Assembly: GCA_029263215.1 (NCBI GenBank)
Contig: JAJCXY010000123.1
Location: forward strand, 1 to 32,962
Source of the DNA: Acidimicrobiales bacterium
GTDB taxonomy: Bacteria; Actinomycetota; Acidimicrobiia; Acidimicrobiales; Aldehydirespiratoraceae
Reading direction: 5' to 3'
Length of the DNA: 32,962 bases
Of the stretch, positions 15,101-22,560 are shown in pieces. A program made the position numbers and the translations under genes. Position 1 is the stretch's first letter, and each line of letters begins with the position of its first letter. The notes under the pieces were generated by a model. The model saw only the letters and a list, made by a program, of their open reading frames with translations, was not told where the DNA came from and did no database searches.

Positions 15101-15925
15101 TCAGTCGCGTGCCGGCTGAGGCACGCTCAGTCGCCAGCCGAGTCCCACCGATACCGACGCGGCAGCCCGCTGACACGCCGCCACCACCGCAGCGACCCGC
15201 TCCTGGTCGTCGATCGTGGCTCTCGGGATGACCGCGCAAATCGCGGCGACAACCTGGCCCTTGCGATCGTAGATCGGGGTAGCGAGAGAGGCGGTGTGAA
15301 GCTGGACATCGCCGGCCGTCTTCGCGAAGCCCTGCTCGCGGATCAGGGCGAGGCGTTCTCTCAGCTGATCAGGGTCGATGATGGTCTCACTGGTGAGCAT
15401 CTCCAAGGGCCCGGCCAGATACTCCTCGATGAACTCCTCGGGTGCGTGCGCCAGCAGCAGGTGGCCTTTCGAGCTGCTGTGCAGCGGAAGGTGCACGCCG
15501 ATGGTGGCCTTGGTGATCGGAGTGGCGATGGCGTTGTAACTCGAGATCACAACCGCTTGGCGCCCCTCCCGCTCGACCAGCTGCATAGCGGCCTCGGGGA
15601 AGACGTCGCCGATCTGGCGAATCTCCATCGACGCCAGGTCGACCGTGGTGTGCGATGCCACATAGGTGCTGCCGAGCATCCACAGCTTCACCCCCACCGA
15701 GTAGACCTTGGAATCGGTGTCCTTGTGGAGATAGCCGCGCTGCTCCAGATGGTTGAGCGTGCGGTGCAGGGTGGCCCACGCGATATCGAGTTCATCAGCA
15801 ATCTGACTCGCCCGCATGGGGTTGCGGCTGAGCAATTCGAGCACCACAAGTGCCCGGTCGAGGCTCTGCAGCACAGGGGGCGACGACGGTTCCGCAGCTT
15901 TGGCGTCCGCCTCAGATTTCGTCAT
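15101..15925 (-). CDS. IclR-family transcriptional regulator
   Basis: A 274-residue regulator. An N-terminal winged helix-turn-helix spans about residues 18-82 (VLQSLDRALVVLELLSRNPMRASQIADELDIAWATLHRTLNHLEQRGYL). A normal IclR effector domain follows (HLPLHSSSKGHLLLAHAPEE; FAKTAGDVQLHTASLATPIYDRKGQVVAAICAVIPRA), which usually binds small carboxylates or aromatic and heterocyclic acids. It is the last gene after the ABC transporter, coxG-like and creatininase-like genes, 44 bases from the latter, and directly upstream of the hyu-cox operon. The shared palindrome at both operon promoters makes it the prime candidate local regulator. A TAGTGT box between two GTGAACAC repeats just before the start could be its own promoter. 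The effector is unknown. Confidence 0.92.
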   Translation of the reverse strand: MTKSEADAKAAEPSSPPVLQSLDRALVVLELLSRNPMRASQIADELDIAWATLHRTLNHLEQRGYLHKDTDSKVYSVGVKLWMLGSTYVASHTTVDLASMEIRQIGDVFPEAAMQLVEREGRQAVVISSYNAIATPITKATIGVHLPLHSSSKGHLLLAHAPEEFIEEYLAGPLEMLTSETIIDPDQLRERLALIREQGFAKTAGDVQLHTASLATPIYDRKGQVVAAICAVIPRATIDDQERVAAVVAACQRAAASVSVGLGWRLSVPQPARD

Positions 15926-15928
15926 TGG

Positions 15929-15956
15929 GTGAACACACTATCCACATCGTGAACAC
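15929..15956. repeat. GTGAACAC direct repeat upstream of iclR
   Basis: GTGAACAC occurs at 15929-15936 and 15949-15956, exactly 20 bases apart (about two helical turns), on either side of a - strand TAGTGT box (15935-15940) close to the iclR start. It may be an autoregulatory site; it does not match the CGGATA/TATCCG operator. Confidence 0.35.
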
Positions 15957-15969
15957 CTCCCCCGTGCGG

Positions 15970-16752
15970 TCAGTTTCGGTCGCGGTAGCCGACCTGCACG
16001 TTGGTCATCATCTCGATCAGGCCATCGACCACGGCATCGACGAACACCTTCCCCGATTCCGCTGACGCAGACCGCGGATCACCGAAAATCGACGCGTGGT
16101 TCGTTTCCATGTCGGGTCGCCGACCGTAGGTGCGCGACGTGGCGCCGGACTCCACGAGATCCCATCCCACCAGGGGCATCTTCACCCCTTCGAGGCGCTC
16201 CATCTTCACCAGGTGGGGTCGAGTGCTCAACTGGAACGATGTCTCGAACTCCCCGCCGTGGCCCATCCCGCCGCGCTGAGATCGCCTCAACTCGTCGATC
16301 CGTTCCGCGGCCGGTTCCCAATAACTCACATTGGTGACCTGGAAGTCGTGGTCGCCGTCGAGGTCATCTATGAGTCGACGGGCCACAGCATCGTTGGAGG
16401 TGCCGTTGGGCCTGTTGCCGTTCAACAACAACAGACGCCGGAACCCCTGTCTCACCAAGGCGGTGCCGACCTCATAGAGCAGTTCCTGGTAGATCGGGAT
16501 CGACAGGGAAATCGTGCCCGGAAAGTGCTCGAACGTCTTCGAGATGCCGTACTCGAGGGTAGGCGCCACCATCGCATCGAGCGGCTCGGCGAGACGCCGA
16601 GCCACCTCGGCCACCTGATGAGAATCAGTGTCGGTGGGCAGATGGGGCCCATGCGCCTCGGTGGCGCCGGTCGGTACTATCACCAACCTCTCCGCGGCGA
16701 TCGCCTCCGCTACCTCGTCGTATGTGCACTCACCGAGAATTCTGGACGTCAT
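15970..16752 (-). CDS. Creatininase-family amidohydrolase-like protein
   Basis: A 260-residue protein of the creatininase/MftE fold, a family of metal-dependent enzymes that open cyclic or linear amides. The first metal-site block is intact: PTGATEAHGPHLPTDTDSH at 27-45, with Glu32, His34 and Asp43 at the spacing of creatininase Glu34/His36/Asp45. A GHGGEFETS block at 164-172 matches the family HAGexET motif. The central NGHGGN (or NGHYEN) motif, which supplies a metal-binding His, reads NGNRPNG at 111-117, so that His is replaced by Asn113. The enzyme may use one metal, or have shifted chemistry, or be inactive. A GGAGG sequence precedes ATG 16752, which overlaps the coxG-like gene by 23 bases. 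Context suggests action on an amide intermediate of the same pathway. Confidence 0.85.
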   Translation of the reverse strand: MTSRILGECTYDEVAEAIAAERLVIVPTGATEAHGPHLPTDTDSHQVAEVARRLAEPLDAMVAPTLEYGISKTFEHFPGTISLSIPIYQELLYEVGTALVRQGFRRLLLLNGNRPNGTSNDAVARRLIDDLDGDHDFQVTNVSYWEPAAERIDELRRSQRGGMGHGGEFETSFQLSTRPHLVKMERLEGVKMPLVGWDLVESGATSRTYGRRPDMETNHASIFGDPRSASAESGKVFVDAVVDGLIEMMTNVQVGYRDRN

Positions 16753-17368
16753 TGGTACCTCCGATGTTTGTTGGCGAGCGCCGATGGCGGCGACGCGCCA
16801 GGAAGAACACGATGAGACCGGCCATCACCAGCAGCTGAACTCGTGCCCTCGCCGGAACCAGGTCTGCCATCGTCACTTCGGCCGCGGGCGGTTCGGCACC
16901 ACTCGCCGAAGGCGCCTCTTGCTCGCGACCCTCCAAGACCCCAGCAAGATTCTCTGCGAACTGGTCGATCATCTTTGCACTCAGGTCAGGAACCACTCCT
17001 CGTCCGAACTGGGCGATTCGGCCGCTGATCTGTAGATCCGTCGTGAGGTCGACGGTGGTGCGGGCCCCGTCTTCGCGCAGCAGGGCCACGATTTCAGCCT
17101 CTGCGGTGCCCGCACCCCGCTTGTCCTTTCCCGAGGCCGCGAGCACGACGCGTCGCTCGCCTTCATCAAGCTCCTTGAACACCGCCATACCGGCGAAGTG
17201 GGTTGCTATCGGACCCAACTTCACGCGGATATGGCCTCGGTGTTCGTCTCCGTTCACCTCATCGAGTTGGGCACCGGGCAGACACGGAGCGATCAACTCC
17301 AGGTCAGTGAGGGCCTGCCACGCCTGATCCATCGGTGCCTCCACCGAGAACGATTGAAGAAGTTGCAT
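16730..17368 (-). CDS. CoxG-like SRPBCC protein with C-terminal membrane anchor
   Basis: A 212-residue protein of the CoxG family. Residues 1-150 form an SRPBCC domain with the family motifs IAPCLPGAQL (26-35), GKDKRGAGTAEAEI (80-93) and GRIAQFGRGVV (116-126). A Pro/Ala/Glu-rich linker and a single hydrophobic segment near 176-191, ending in RRRHRR, anchor it with the domain in the cytoplasm. CoxG proteins recruit CO-dehydrogenase-type Mo enzymes to the membrane and are thought to deliver quinone. Finding one in the transporter operon, apart from coxMSL but under the same operator type, suggests the Mo hydroxylase passes electrons to the respiratory chain. The gene begins 19 bases after the binding-protein stop and overlaps the creatininase-like gene. 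Confidence 0.9.
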   Translation of the reverse strand: MQLLQSFSVEAPMDQAWQALTDLELIAPCLPGAQLDEVNGDEHRGHIRVKLGPIATHFAGMAVFKELDEGERRVVLAASGKDKRGAGTAEAEIVALLREDGARTTVDLTTDLQISGRIAQFGRGVVPDLSAKMIDQFAENLAGVLEGREQEAPSASGAEPPAAEVTMADLVPARARVQLLVMAGLIVFFLARRRHRRSPTNIGGTNDVQNSR

Positions 17369-17387
17369 GACAGGTCCTCTCCGAGCC

Positions 17388-18497
17388 TCAGATGTTCGAC
17401 GTGATGTCGTTGTATTCGGGATAGTTGAACGGGTTGTCTGCGATCACCTGATCGATGTTGTCGGCGGTGGCGATCACCTGGTCGATCGGCTGTTCGAAGG
17501 TGGGAGTGCCACCCTCAATTGCCTTACGCACCTCCAGAGCCGGCAGGAGGCCGGTCTGGGCAGGCGAGTAGTAGCGGGTGCCAGCCAGGTAAGGCGTGCC
17601 GAACCACTGGAGCAGGTTGTCGTCGATGTCGGACGTGAGGTGGGTGATGTTCTCGATCCCGTTGTTTTCCAGGAACGACGAGATGCCACCCGCCATCGAT
17701 GCCGAGTAATCGATGATGATCGATACGTCGGGGTTGGCCTGTATTCCGGTCTCGACGATCTCCACCGCGACAGCGGGATCGAAGAATCCCTGCTCGCGGA
17801 CGACGATCTCCCAGTCGGTACCTTCGAGAACCGCGTCGAGGCCCTCGTCGATCCGCTCCGAGAAGCCCTGGCCCACAATTCCCTGCGACACGATGATCTG
17901 CCCCGGCTCGGTGTTCTCGACGATCCACTCGCCGATCAACCTTCCGCCCGCCACAGAGTCGAGCGCGGCCACAGAGGTGAAGAACTCATCACCGGTGCTG
18001 GGTCCGGGCCACAGGGCGTGGCCGACGGCCACACCGGCGTCCTGGGCGAGTTGGGCTGCGGTGGCGGCCGCTTCTGCATCGACGGGCAAGATGACCAAGC
18101 CATCAATGCCCTGGGCAACCATGCTCTCGATGTCGGCGACCTGCTTGGCCACGTCGAAGTTGGCGTTGGTGCCGATGAAGTCGTAGCCGGCAGCTTGGCT
18201 GGCCTCGATCACTCCGGCGGCGACGTACTGCACGTAGAGGTTGAGCAGATTCACAGCCAACCCGATCGTCTTGCCCTCCCCTGGCAACGCCGCCGTGTCG
18301 TCGCCACCCGTTGAGGTGTCGTCGCCTGAGGACGAGCTGCTCGAATCGTCGTCGTCACCGCAGGCGCCCAACAGCACAGCACCGCCGAGAGCGGCGCCGC
18401 CCCCAAGGATCAACTGTCTCCTCGTTGGTACTGCCCACAGTTTCTTCCGGACGACCTCGATGCCGTCGGGACCGGTTTCCGGTGTCGTCGGACTCAT
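17388..18497 (-). CDS. Sugar-type ABC transporter substrate-binding lipoprotein
   Basis: A 369-residue binding protein starting at ATG 18497, with GGAG nine bases upstream and a single base after the permease stop. An upstream start at 18560 would overlap the permease gene and is rejected. The signal has a twin-arginine pair (TRRQLI at 25-30) and a lipobox LLGAC with Cys46, so it is a Tat-type lipoprotein. An Asp/Ser-rich linker leads into a periplasmic-binding-protein type 1 domain (GKTIGLAVNLLNLYVQYVAAGVIEASQAAGYDFIGTNANFDVAKQVADIESMVAQGIDGLVILPVDAEA). This is the ribose/galactose-binding class, whose members also bind nucleosides, autoinducer-2, polyols and other small molecules. The ligand cannot be read here; the linked catabolic genes argue against an ordinary sugar. 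Confidence 0.93.
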   Translation of the reverse strand: MSPTTPETGPDGIEVVRKKLWAVPTRRQLILGGGAALGGAVLLGACGDDDDSSSSSSGDDTSTGGDDTAALPGEGKTIGLAVNLLNLYVQYVAAGVIEASQAAGYDFIGTNANFDVAKQVADIESMVAQGIDGLVILPVDAEAAATAAQLAQDAGVAVGHALWPGPSTGDEFFTSVAALDSVAGGRLIGEWIVENTEPGQIIVSQGIVGQGFSERIDEGLDAVLEGTDWEIVVREQGFFDPAVAVEIVETGIQANPDVSIIIDYSASMAGGISSFLENNGIENITHLTSDIDDNLLQWFGTPYLAGTRYYSPAQTGLLPALEVRKAIEGGTPTFEQPIDQVIATADNIDQVIADNPFNYPEYNDITSNI

Positions 18498-18498
18498 T

Positions 18499-19599
18499 TC
18501 ATTCTGCTCCTTGTCTGGGTTTGGGTATTTCTGTGTCGTTGTCGTCTGCCGGGTCGGCATCTGACTCGGGTGAATGCTCGACCACGGTGGTCGAGGCCCG
18601 CTGTCTTTGGATCTCGGCGATGGCGGTGATGAGGACCGCTCCGATCAGGACGCCGCCGAAGACCAATGGGCTGTAGGACTCGGGTACGTCGAGGAAGGTC
18701 AGCGAACTGCTGACGAAGCCGAGGGTCAATACACCGAGGAAGCTGCCGAGGATCGTGCCCCGCCCTCCCGCCAGGGAGGCCCCGCCGAGCACAATGGCGG
18801 CGATGGTGGTGAGTTCGAGACCGATTCCACCTCGCGGTGCGCCGGCGCCGATCCGAGCGAAGAACAGCACGCCGGCCACCGCGGCCAGCATGGAGTTCAC
18901 CATGAACAACACCACAGTGGTGAGCTTCGTGGGCACTCCACTCAGGTAGGCCGCCTCCTCCGATGAGCCCATCGCGAATACGTTGCGGCCGAAGCGCGTG
19001 AAGTGCAGCCCGAACCCAGCTACCACCAACACCGCCATCCAGATGATCACCGGGAGACGGAATCCGAGCAATTCGGTCGACCGGAGCGAACCGAACCCTT
19101 CGCGCACGCCGATCGTCGCGGTGTTCGAGAGGGTGAGGCCGATCGACGAGATCACACTCAGGCCGCCAAGTGTGAGGATGAAGGATGGCACGCGGATGAA
19201 AGCCACGATCAATCCGTAGATCAGGCCGACCAACGCCCCGATGATGAGGACCACGACGAGAATCGGAACCTCGCCTAACGAGTGGTCCCTGATGAGCAGA
19301 GCGACGATGACACTGGTCATCGACACCATGGATCCCACCGAGAGATCCAGGTGTCCACCCACCAGTAGAAGGGTCTGGCCGACGGCGAGTATCCCCAACG
19401 GCGCGCTCGCCAGCAAGATGAGCTCGAAGTTGTTCCAGGTCAGGAAGAGGTCGTTGCGAGACCCTGTGTAGATCGACAGCCCGATGATGGCAACCACTAG
19501 GGGCACGTAGACGCGGATGTTCTCCCTGCCGATCGGCGAGATCACCGAGGGCCATCTGAAAGATTCCGCGGAGGGTTTCCGCGTTGGGTCTCCTGTCAT
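18499..19599 (-). CDS. ABC transporter permease, RbsC family
   Basis: A 366-residue inner-membrane permease of the ribose/branched-chain family (BPD_transp_2), with about nine or ten hydrophobic segments. Family motifs include APLGILAVGQTLLLVGGHLDLSVGSMVSM (like 'GqtfVIitGGIDLSVGs'), FIRVPSFILTLGGLSVISSIGL, SGVPTKLTTVVLFMVNSMLAAVAGVLFFAR and ELTTIAAIVLGGASLAGGRGTILGSFLGVLTLG, the loop that contacts the ATPase. A charged tail of roughly 30 residues follows. Its ATG overlaps the ATPase stop by 4 bases, and one base separates its stop from the binding-protein start. With a single permease gene, a homodimeric channel is expected. Confidence 0.94.
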   Translation of the reverse strand: MTGDPTRKPSAESFRWPSVISPIGRENIRVYVPLVVAIIGLSIYTGSRNDLFLTWNNFELILLASAPLGILAVGQTLLLVGGHLDLSVGSMVSMTSVIVALLIRDHSLGEVPILVVVLIIGALVGLIYGLIVAFIRVPSFILTLGGLSVISSIGLTLSNTATIGVREGFGSLRSTELLGFRLPVIIWMAVLVVAGFGLHFTRFGRNVFAMGSSEEAAYLSGVPTKLTTVVLFMVNSMLAAVAGVLFFARIGAGAPRGGIGLELTTIAAIVLGGASLAGGRGTILGSFLGVLTLGFVSSSLTFLDVPESYSPLVFGGVLIGAVLITAIAEIQRQRASTTVVEHSPESDADPADDNDTEIPKPRQGAE

Positions 19600-21119
19600 G
19601 CGCCGACCTCCGCATCGTCGTTGATGGACATCATCTCCATGTCGAAGACGGCCTGTTCGGTTGCGGCCGCCCCTTCCAGCACTCCTGCGATCTCGCCGTT
19701 GCGCATCACCAGCACTCGGTCGGCGAGGCAGTAGATCTCCTGGAGGTCGGTTGAAATGACGACAACCGCGGCGCCCTCCGCCACGAGCTGTCGGAGGGTG
19801 CGATAGATCTCGATCTTCGAGGGGATGTCGACTCCGGCGGTGGGGTCCTCGAAGACGAAGATCTGGGAACCGACGTCGCTCCAGCGCCCGATGATCACCT
19901 TTTGTTGATTGCCGCCACTGAGGGTTCGAATCGGCTGACGGACGTCAGTGACCTTCACGGCCTGCTCGTCACAGAGTCGGCGAGCGAGGGCATTTTCGCG
20001 ACGGGGCTGCACCACCGTGCCACGACGCCCCAGGGCATAGTCGGCGAGGAGCACGTTGTCGGCGACGGATCGGTCGAGCATCAGGGCTTGGCGCTTTCGG
20101 TCGCCGGGGATGAACGCCACTCCCCCGGCTGCAGCGCGGGGCCGGCTGGCGGCCACTGTTTCGTTCCCGTCGACGGTAACAACGCCCTCAGGAGGCGTCT
20201 CGGCTCCCGATAGCACCCGAGCGAGCTCTTGGGTCCCCGATCCGACTGCTCCGGTGATCGCAACCAGCTCCCCGTAGCGAACATCGAAGCTCACGTCACT
20301 GAGGCTTCTTCCGTAGCTGACCCGGTGCACGCCGATGGCCACTTCGCCCGCTTGGTCTGTTTCTCCTCCATGGATCTCGGCGCGCTCCATGCGAACCTGT
20401 TCGCCGAACATCATCCGAATCAGGCCCGGAATATCAAGGTCTTCTGTGGGGGCGGTGTCGACTAGCTGTCCATCGCGAAGCACCGTGACCCGATCGGCGA
20501 TCTCGAATATCTCCTCTAGATGGTGGGAGATGTAGAGGACGGTGATGCCCTCCGCCTTCAGGCCCCGAATGACATCGAACAGGACCTCCACCTCTCCTGG
20601 ATGCAGGGAGGCGGTGGGCTCGTCCATGACGATCAACTTCGCGTGGAACGAAACTGCCCTCGCGATTTCGAGGAGTTGGCGGTCGGCGACCGAAAGGGTG
20701 CGGGCCGGAGCCGCGAGATCAAAATGCAGCCCGAGTCGGTCGAGTTTGCGTTGAGCCTCACGCTTGATCGCGCTACCGGACAAGAATCCGTAGCGAGCCT
20801 TTGGGAGCTGGCCGAGCACGATGTTCTCCGCGACAGTGAGTTCTTCGGCGATGTGCCGCTCCTGGTAGATCACCCGAATCCCGGCTTCCATGGCCTCGCG
20901 CGGGCTTTGGAGTCGGAGCTCTTCCCCCTCGATCAGGATCGTTCCCGCATCGGGACGGTGCGCACCAGTGGCGATCTTGATGAGGGTCGACTTGCCGGCG
21001 CCGTTCTCACCGACGAGCGCGTGGATGTCGCCCGGTGCAACTGAGAAGCTGACATCGGTCAGGGCCTGGACTCCAGGGAAGCCTTTGTGAATATTCTTGA
21101 ACTCGATGAGCGGCGCCAT
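19596..21119 (-). CDS. Sugar-type ABC transporter ATP-binding protein, RbsA/MglA family
   Basis: A 507-residue tandem ATPase. The first nucleotide-binding domain has Walker A GENGAGKST (37-45), signature LSVADRQLLEIARA near 142-155, Walker B LIVMDEPTAS (162-171) and an H-loop His near 199. The second domain has a degenerate Walker A (GAVGSGTQEL, 290-299, no Lys), a good signature LSGGNQQKV (400-408) and FVFEDPTAGVD (421-431). One competent and one degenerate site is normal for this family. It is the first gene of the operon, with a very strong ribosome-binding sequence (GGGAGGGGGAGAA) before ATG 21119. The 130-base gap to the divergent decarboxylase gene contains the shared operator. Confidence 0.95.
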   Translation of the reverse strand: MAPLIEFKNIHKGFPGVQALTDVSFSVAPGDIHALVGENGAGKSTLIKIATGAHRPDAGTILIEGEELRLQSPREAMEAGIRVIYQERHIAEELTVAENIVLGQLPKARYGFLSGSAIKREAQRKLDRLGLHFDLAAPARTLSVADRQLLEIARAVSFHAKLIVMDEPTASLHPGEVEVLFDVIRGLKAEGITVLYISHHLEEIFEIADRVTVLRDGQLVDTAPTEDLDIPGLIRMMFGEQVRMERAEIHGGETDQAGEVAIGVHRVSYGRSLSDVSFDVRYGELVAITGAVGSGTQELARVLSGAETPPEGVVTVDGNETVAASRPRAAAGGVAFIPGDRKRQALMLDRSVADNVLLADYALGRRGTVVQPRRENALARRLCDEQAVKVTDVRQPIRTLSGGNQQKVIIGRWSDVGSQIFVFEDPTAGVDIPSKIEIYRTLRQLVAEGAAVVVISTDLQEIYCLADRVLVMRNGEIAGVLEGAAATEQAVFDMEMMSINDDAEVGA

Positions 21120-21187
21120 TTCTCCCCCTCCCGAAGACAGCTACGGGAATGCACCTGATCGAACGCCCCTCCTAGGGAGGACAGTTC

Positions 21188-21216
21188 GTGACATATATCC
21201 ACATACCGGATATAGT
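21188..21216 (+). promoter_or_regulatory. Predicted promoter of malonyl-CoA decarboxylase
   Basis: GTGACA (-35, 21188-21193), a 17-base spacer and TATAGT (-10, 21211-21216) match consensus at 5 of 6 positions each. The start would be near 21223, 27 bases before the ATG. The -10 box lies inside the palindromic operator. On the - strand the same bases offer TACTAT (21212-21217) as a -10 for the divergent ABC operon, with only a weak -35. Confidence 0.65.
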
Positions 21217-21221
21217 ATCCG
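21207..21221. promoter_or_regulatory. Putative IclR operator between ABC operon and decarboxylase gene
   Basis: CGGATATAGTATCCG is a perfect 6-bp dyad with a 3-base centre, the same CGGATA-N3-TATCCG layout as at 14975-14989. It covers the -10 boxes of both divergent promoters. An extra TATCCG half-site follows at 21237-21242. Confidence 0.7.
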
Positions 21222-21249
21222 CTATGAATAGTCCTGTATCCGCCAGCTG

Positions 21250-22560
21250 ATGTCAAGGCCACCGTCCCCGGAAGTCACTCCGCTGAGCTCATCGGGCCGA
21301 GAACTCGCCGCGATGAAGGCCACCTGCCGAGCCCTGCTGGCAGTGCGTGGTGAGGCCGTCGTCTCCCTCGCAGACCAGGTGATCAGGCGCTATCGGGCCT
21401 TCGACACGAAGACTCGGCTGGCGTTCTTCGACTTCCTCGCCGCCGAACTCGAATGCGTTCCCGACGACATCAACGCGGCCTACGACACCTACCGGACCGA
21501 GCCGAACGCCGGCACCCTCCAGGCTCTGCGCGATGTTCTCGAAACACCCCGCCTCCGCCTCTTTCGGGCCCTGAACACCGCCCCCACTGCCACCCAGGTG
21601 ATGGTCGAGATGCGCGCCGTTCTCATCAAGACGCTCCCCGCTCACCCCCATCTGGACCCGGTTGAAGCCGATCTGTTCCATGTCTTGTCGTCCTGGTTCA
21701 ACCGGGGCTTTCTCCGCGTGAGACGAATCGACTGGACCGCCTCCGCCTCGGTTGTCGAGAAGATCATCGACTACGAAGCCGTTCACGAAATCAGAGGCTG
21801 GGGCGATCTCCGCCGCCGCCTTCAACGCGACCGTCGCTGTTTTGCCTTCTTTCACCCGGCTCTTCCCGACGACCCGATCATCTTCGTCGAGGTCGCGCTC
21901 ACCGACGAACTCACCAACCGCATCGCCACCCTCCTCGAGCAGGAAGCCCCAGCGGATCCGATGCCGCCGGTCGACACGGCGATCTTCTACTCGATCAACA
22001 ACTGCCAGCCCGGCTTGAGGGGAATCGAGTTCGGCAGCTTCCTGCTGAAGAAAGTGATGGAGGTACTCGAGGCGGAGATGCCCGAGCTCAACCGGTTCTC
22101 GACCCTCTCGCCGGTCCCTGGCCTGATGACTTGGTTGAAGACGAATCACACAAGCCCCGCCCTCGCCTGGCTCGAACACCGGTCCCCGGAATTCTTCGCA
22201 ACCCTCTCTACCTCGACGGCACCTACCCTCGAGCTGGTGCAGAACGCTGGAGCATCTCTGGAGACCGCCTGTGCCCAGTACCTCACGGAGGCCAAGCGGG
22301 GGATCTTCCCCCTCGACCCTGTCGCCCGGTTCCACCTCCGCAACGGGGCCCGGCTCGAGCGCATCAACCCACTGGGCGATCTATCCGACAACGGGCTGCG
22401 CCAGTCGGCGGGTGTGCTTGTCAACTACCGCTACGTCGCCGCTGAGGTCGAGGCCAACCACGAGGCGTTCATCAATTCCGGAGAGATCGCCTGCCATCCA
22501 TCGGTGGAGGCCGCGCTCACTGCTCGGGCAGGGGATGAACCTTCAAGGAGAGAAACCTGA
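21250..22560 (+). CDS. Malonyl-CoA decarboxylase family protein
   Basis: A 436-residue protein of the malonyl-CoA decarboxylase (MCD) family, which converts malonyl-CoA to acetyl-CoA and CO2 in the cytoplasm. The N-terminal helical domain occupies about residues 1-185 (LSSWFNRGFLRVRRIDW at 146-162). The GNAT-like catalytic domain carries FFHPALPDDPIIFVEVAL (200-217), SINNCQPGLRGIEFGSFLLK (248-267), FSTLSPVPG with candidate catalytic Ser287, and DPVARFHLRNGA with His362. These match the conserved Ser and His of characterised MCDs. Some relatives prefer methylmalonyl-CoA. ATG 21250 has no clear ribosome-binding site; ATG 21313 is an alternative. Divergence from the ABC operon over a shared operator ties it to the hyu-cox pathway. 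Its last 44 bases overlap the convergent regulator gene. Confidence 0.93.
   Translation: MSRPPSPEVTPLSSSGRELAAMKATCRALLAVRGEAVVSLADQVIRRYRAFDTKTRLAFFDFLAAELECVPDDINAAYDTYRTEPNAGTLQALRDVLETPRLRLFRALNTAPTATQVMVEMRAVLIKTLPAHPHLDPVEADLFHVLSSWFNRGFLRVRRIDWTASASVVEKIIDYEAVHEIRGWGDLRRRLQRDRRCFAFFHPALPDDPIIFVEVALTDELTNRIATLLEQEAPADPMPPVDTAIFYSINNCQPGLRGIEFGSFLLKKVMEVLEAEMPELNRFSTLSPVPGLMTWLKTNHTSPALAWLEHRSPEFFATLSTSTAPTLELVQNAGASLETACAQYLTEAKRGIFPLDPVARFHLRNGARLERINPLGDLSDNGLRQSAGVLVNYRYVAAEVEANHEAFINSGEIACHPSVEAALTARAGDEPSRRET

Noticed and set aside
17388..18497. Ribose or other plain sugar uptake system
   Set aside because: The fold is the ribose-type class, but the linked Mo hydroxylase, hyuAB and amidohydrolase genes and the absence of sugar kinases or isomerases make a sugar ligand unlikely.
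18494..19615. Reverse frame of 373 codons over the permease gene
   Set aside because: It is rich in Arg, His and Gly and lacks membrane segments, while the alternative frame is a textbook RbsC permease with overlapping neighbours.
21289..22335. Reverse frame of 348 codons opposite the decarboxylase gene
   Set aside because: It is a shadow of the malonyl-CoA decarboxylase gene, whose family motifs are clear on the forward strand.
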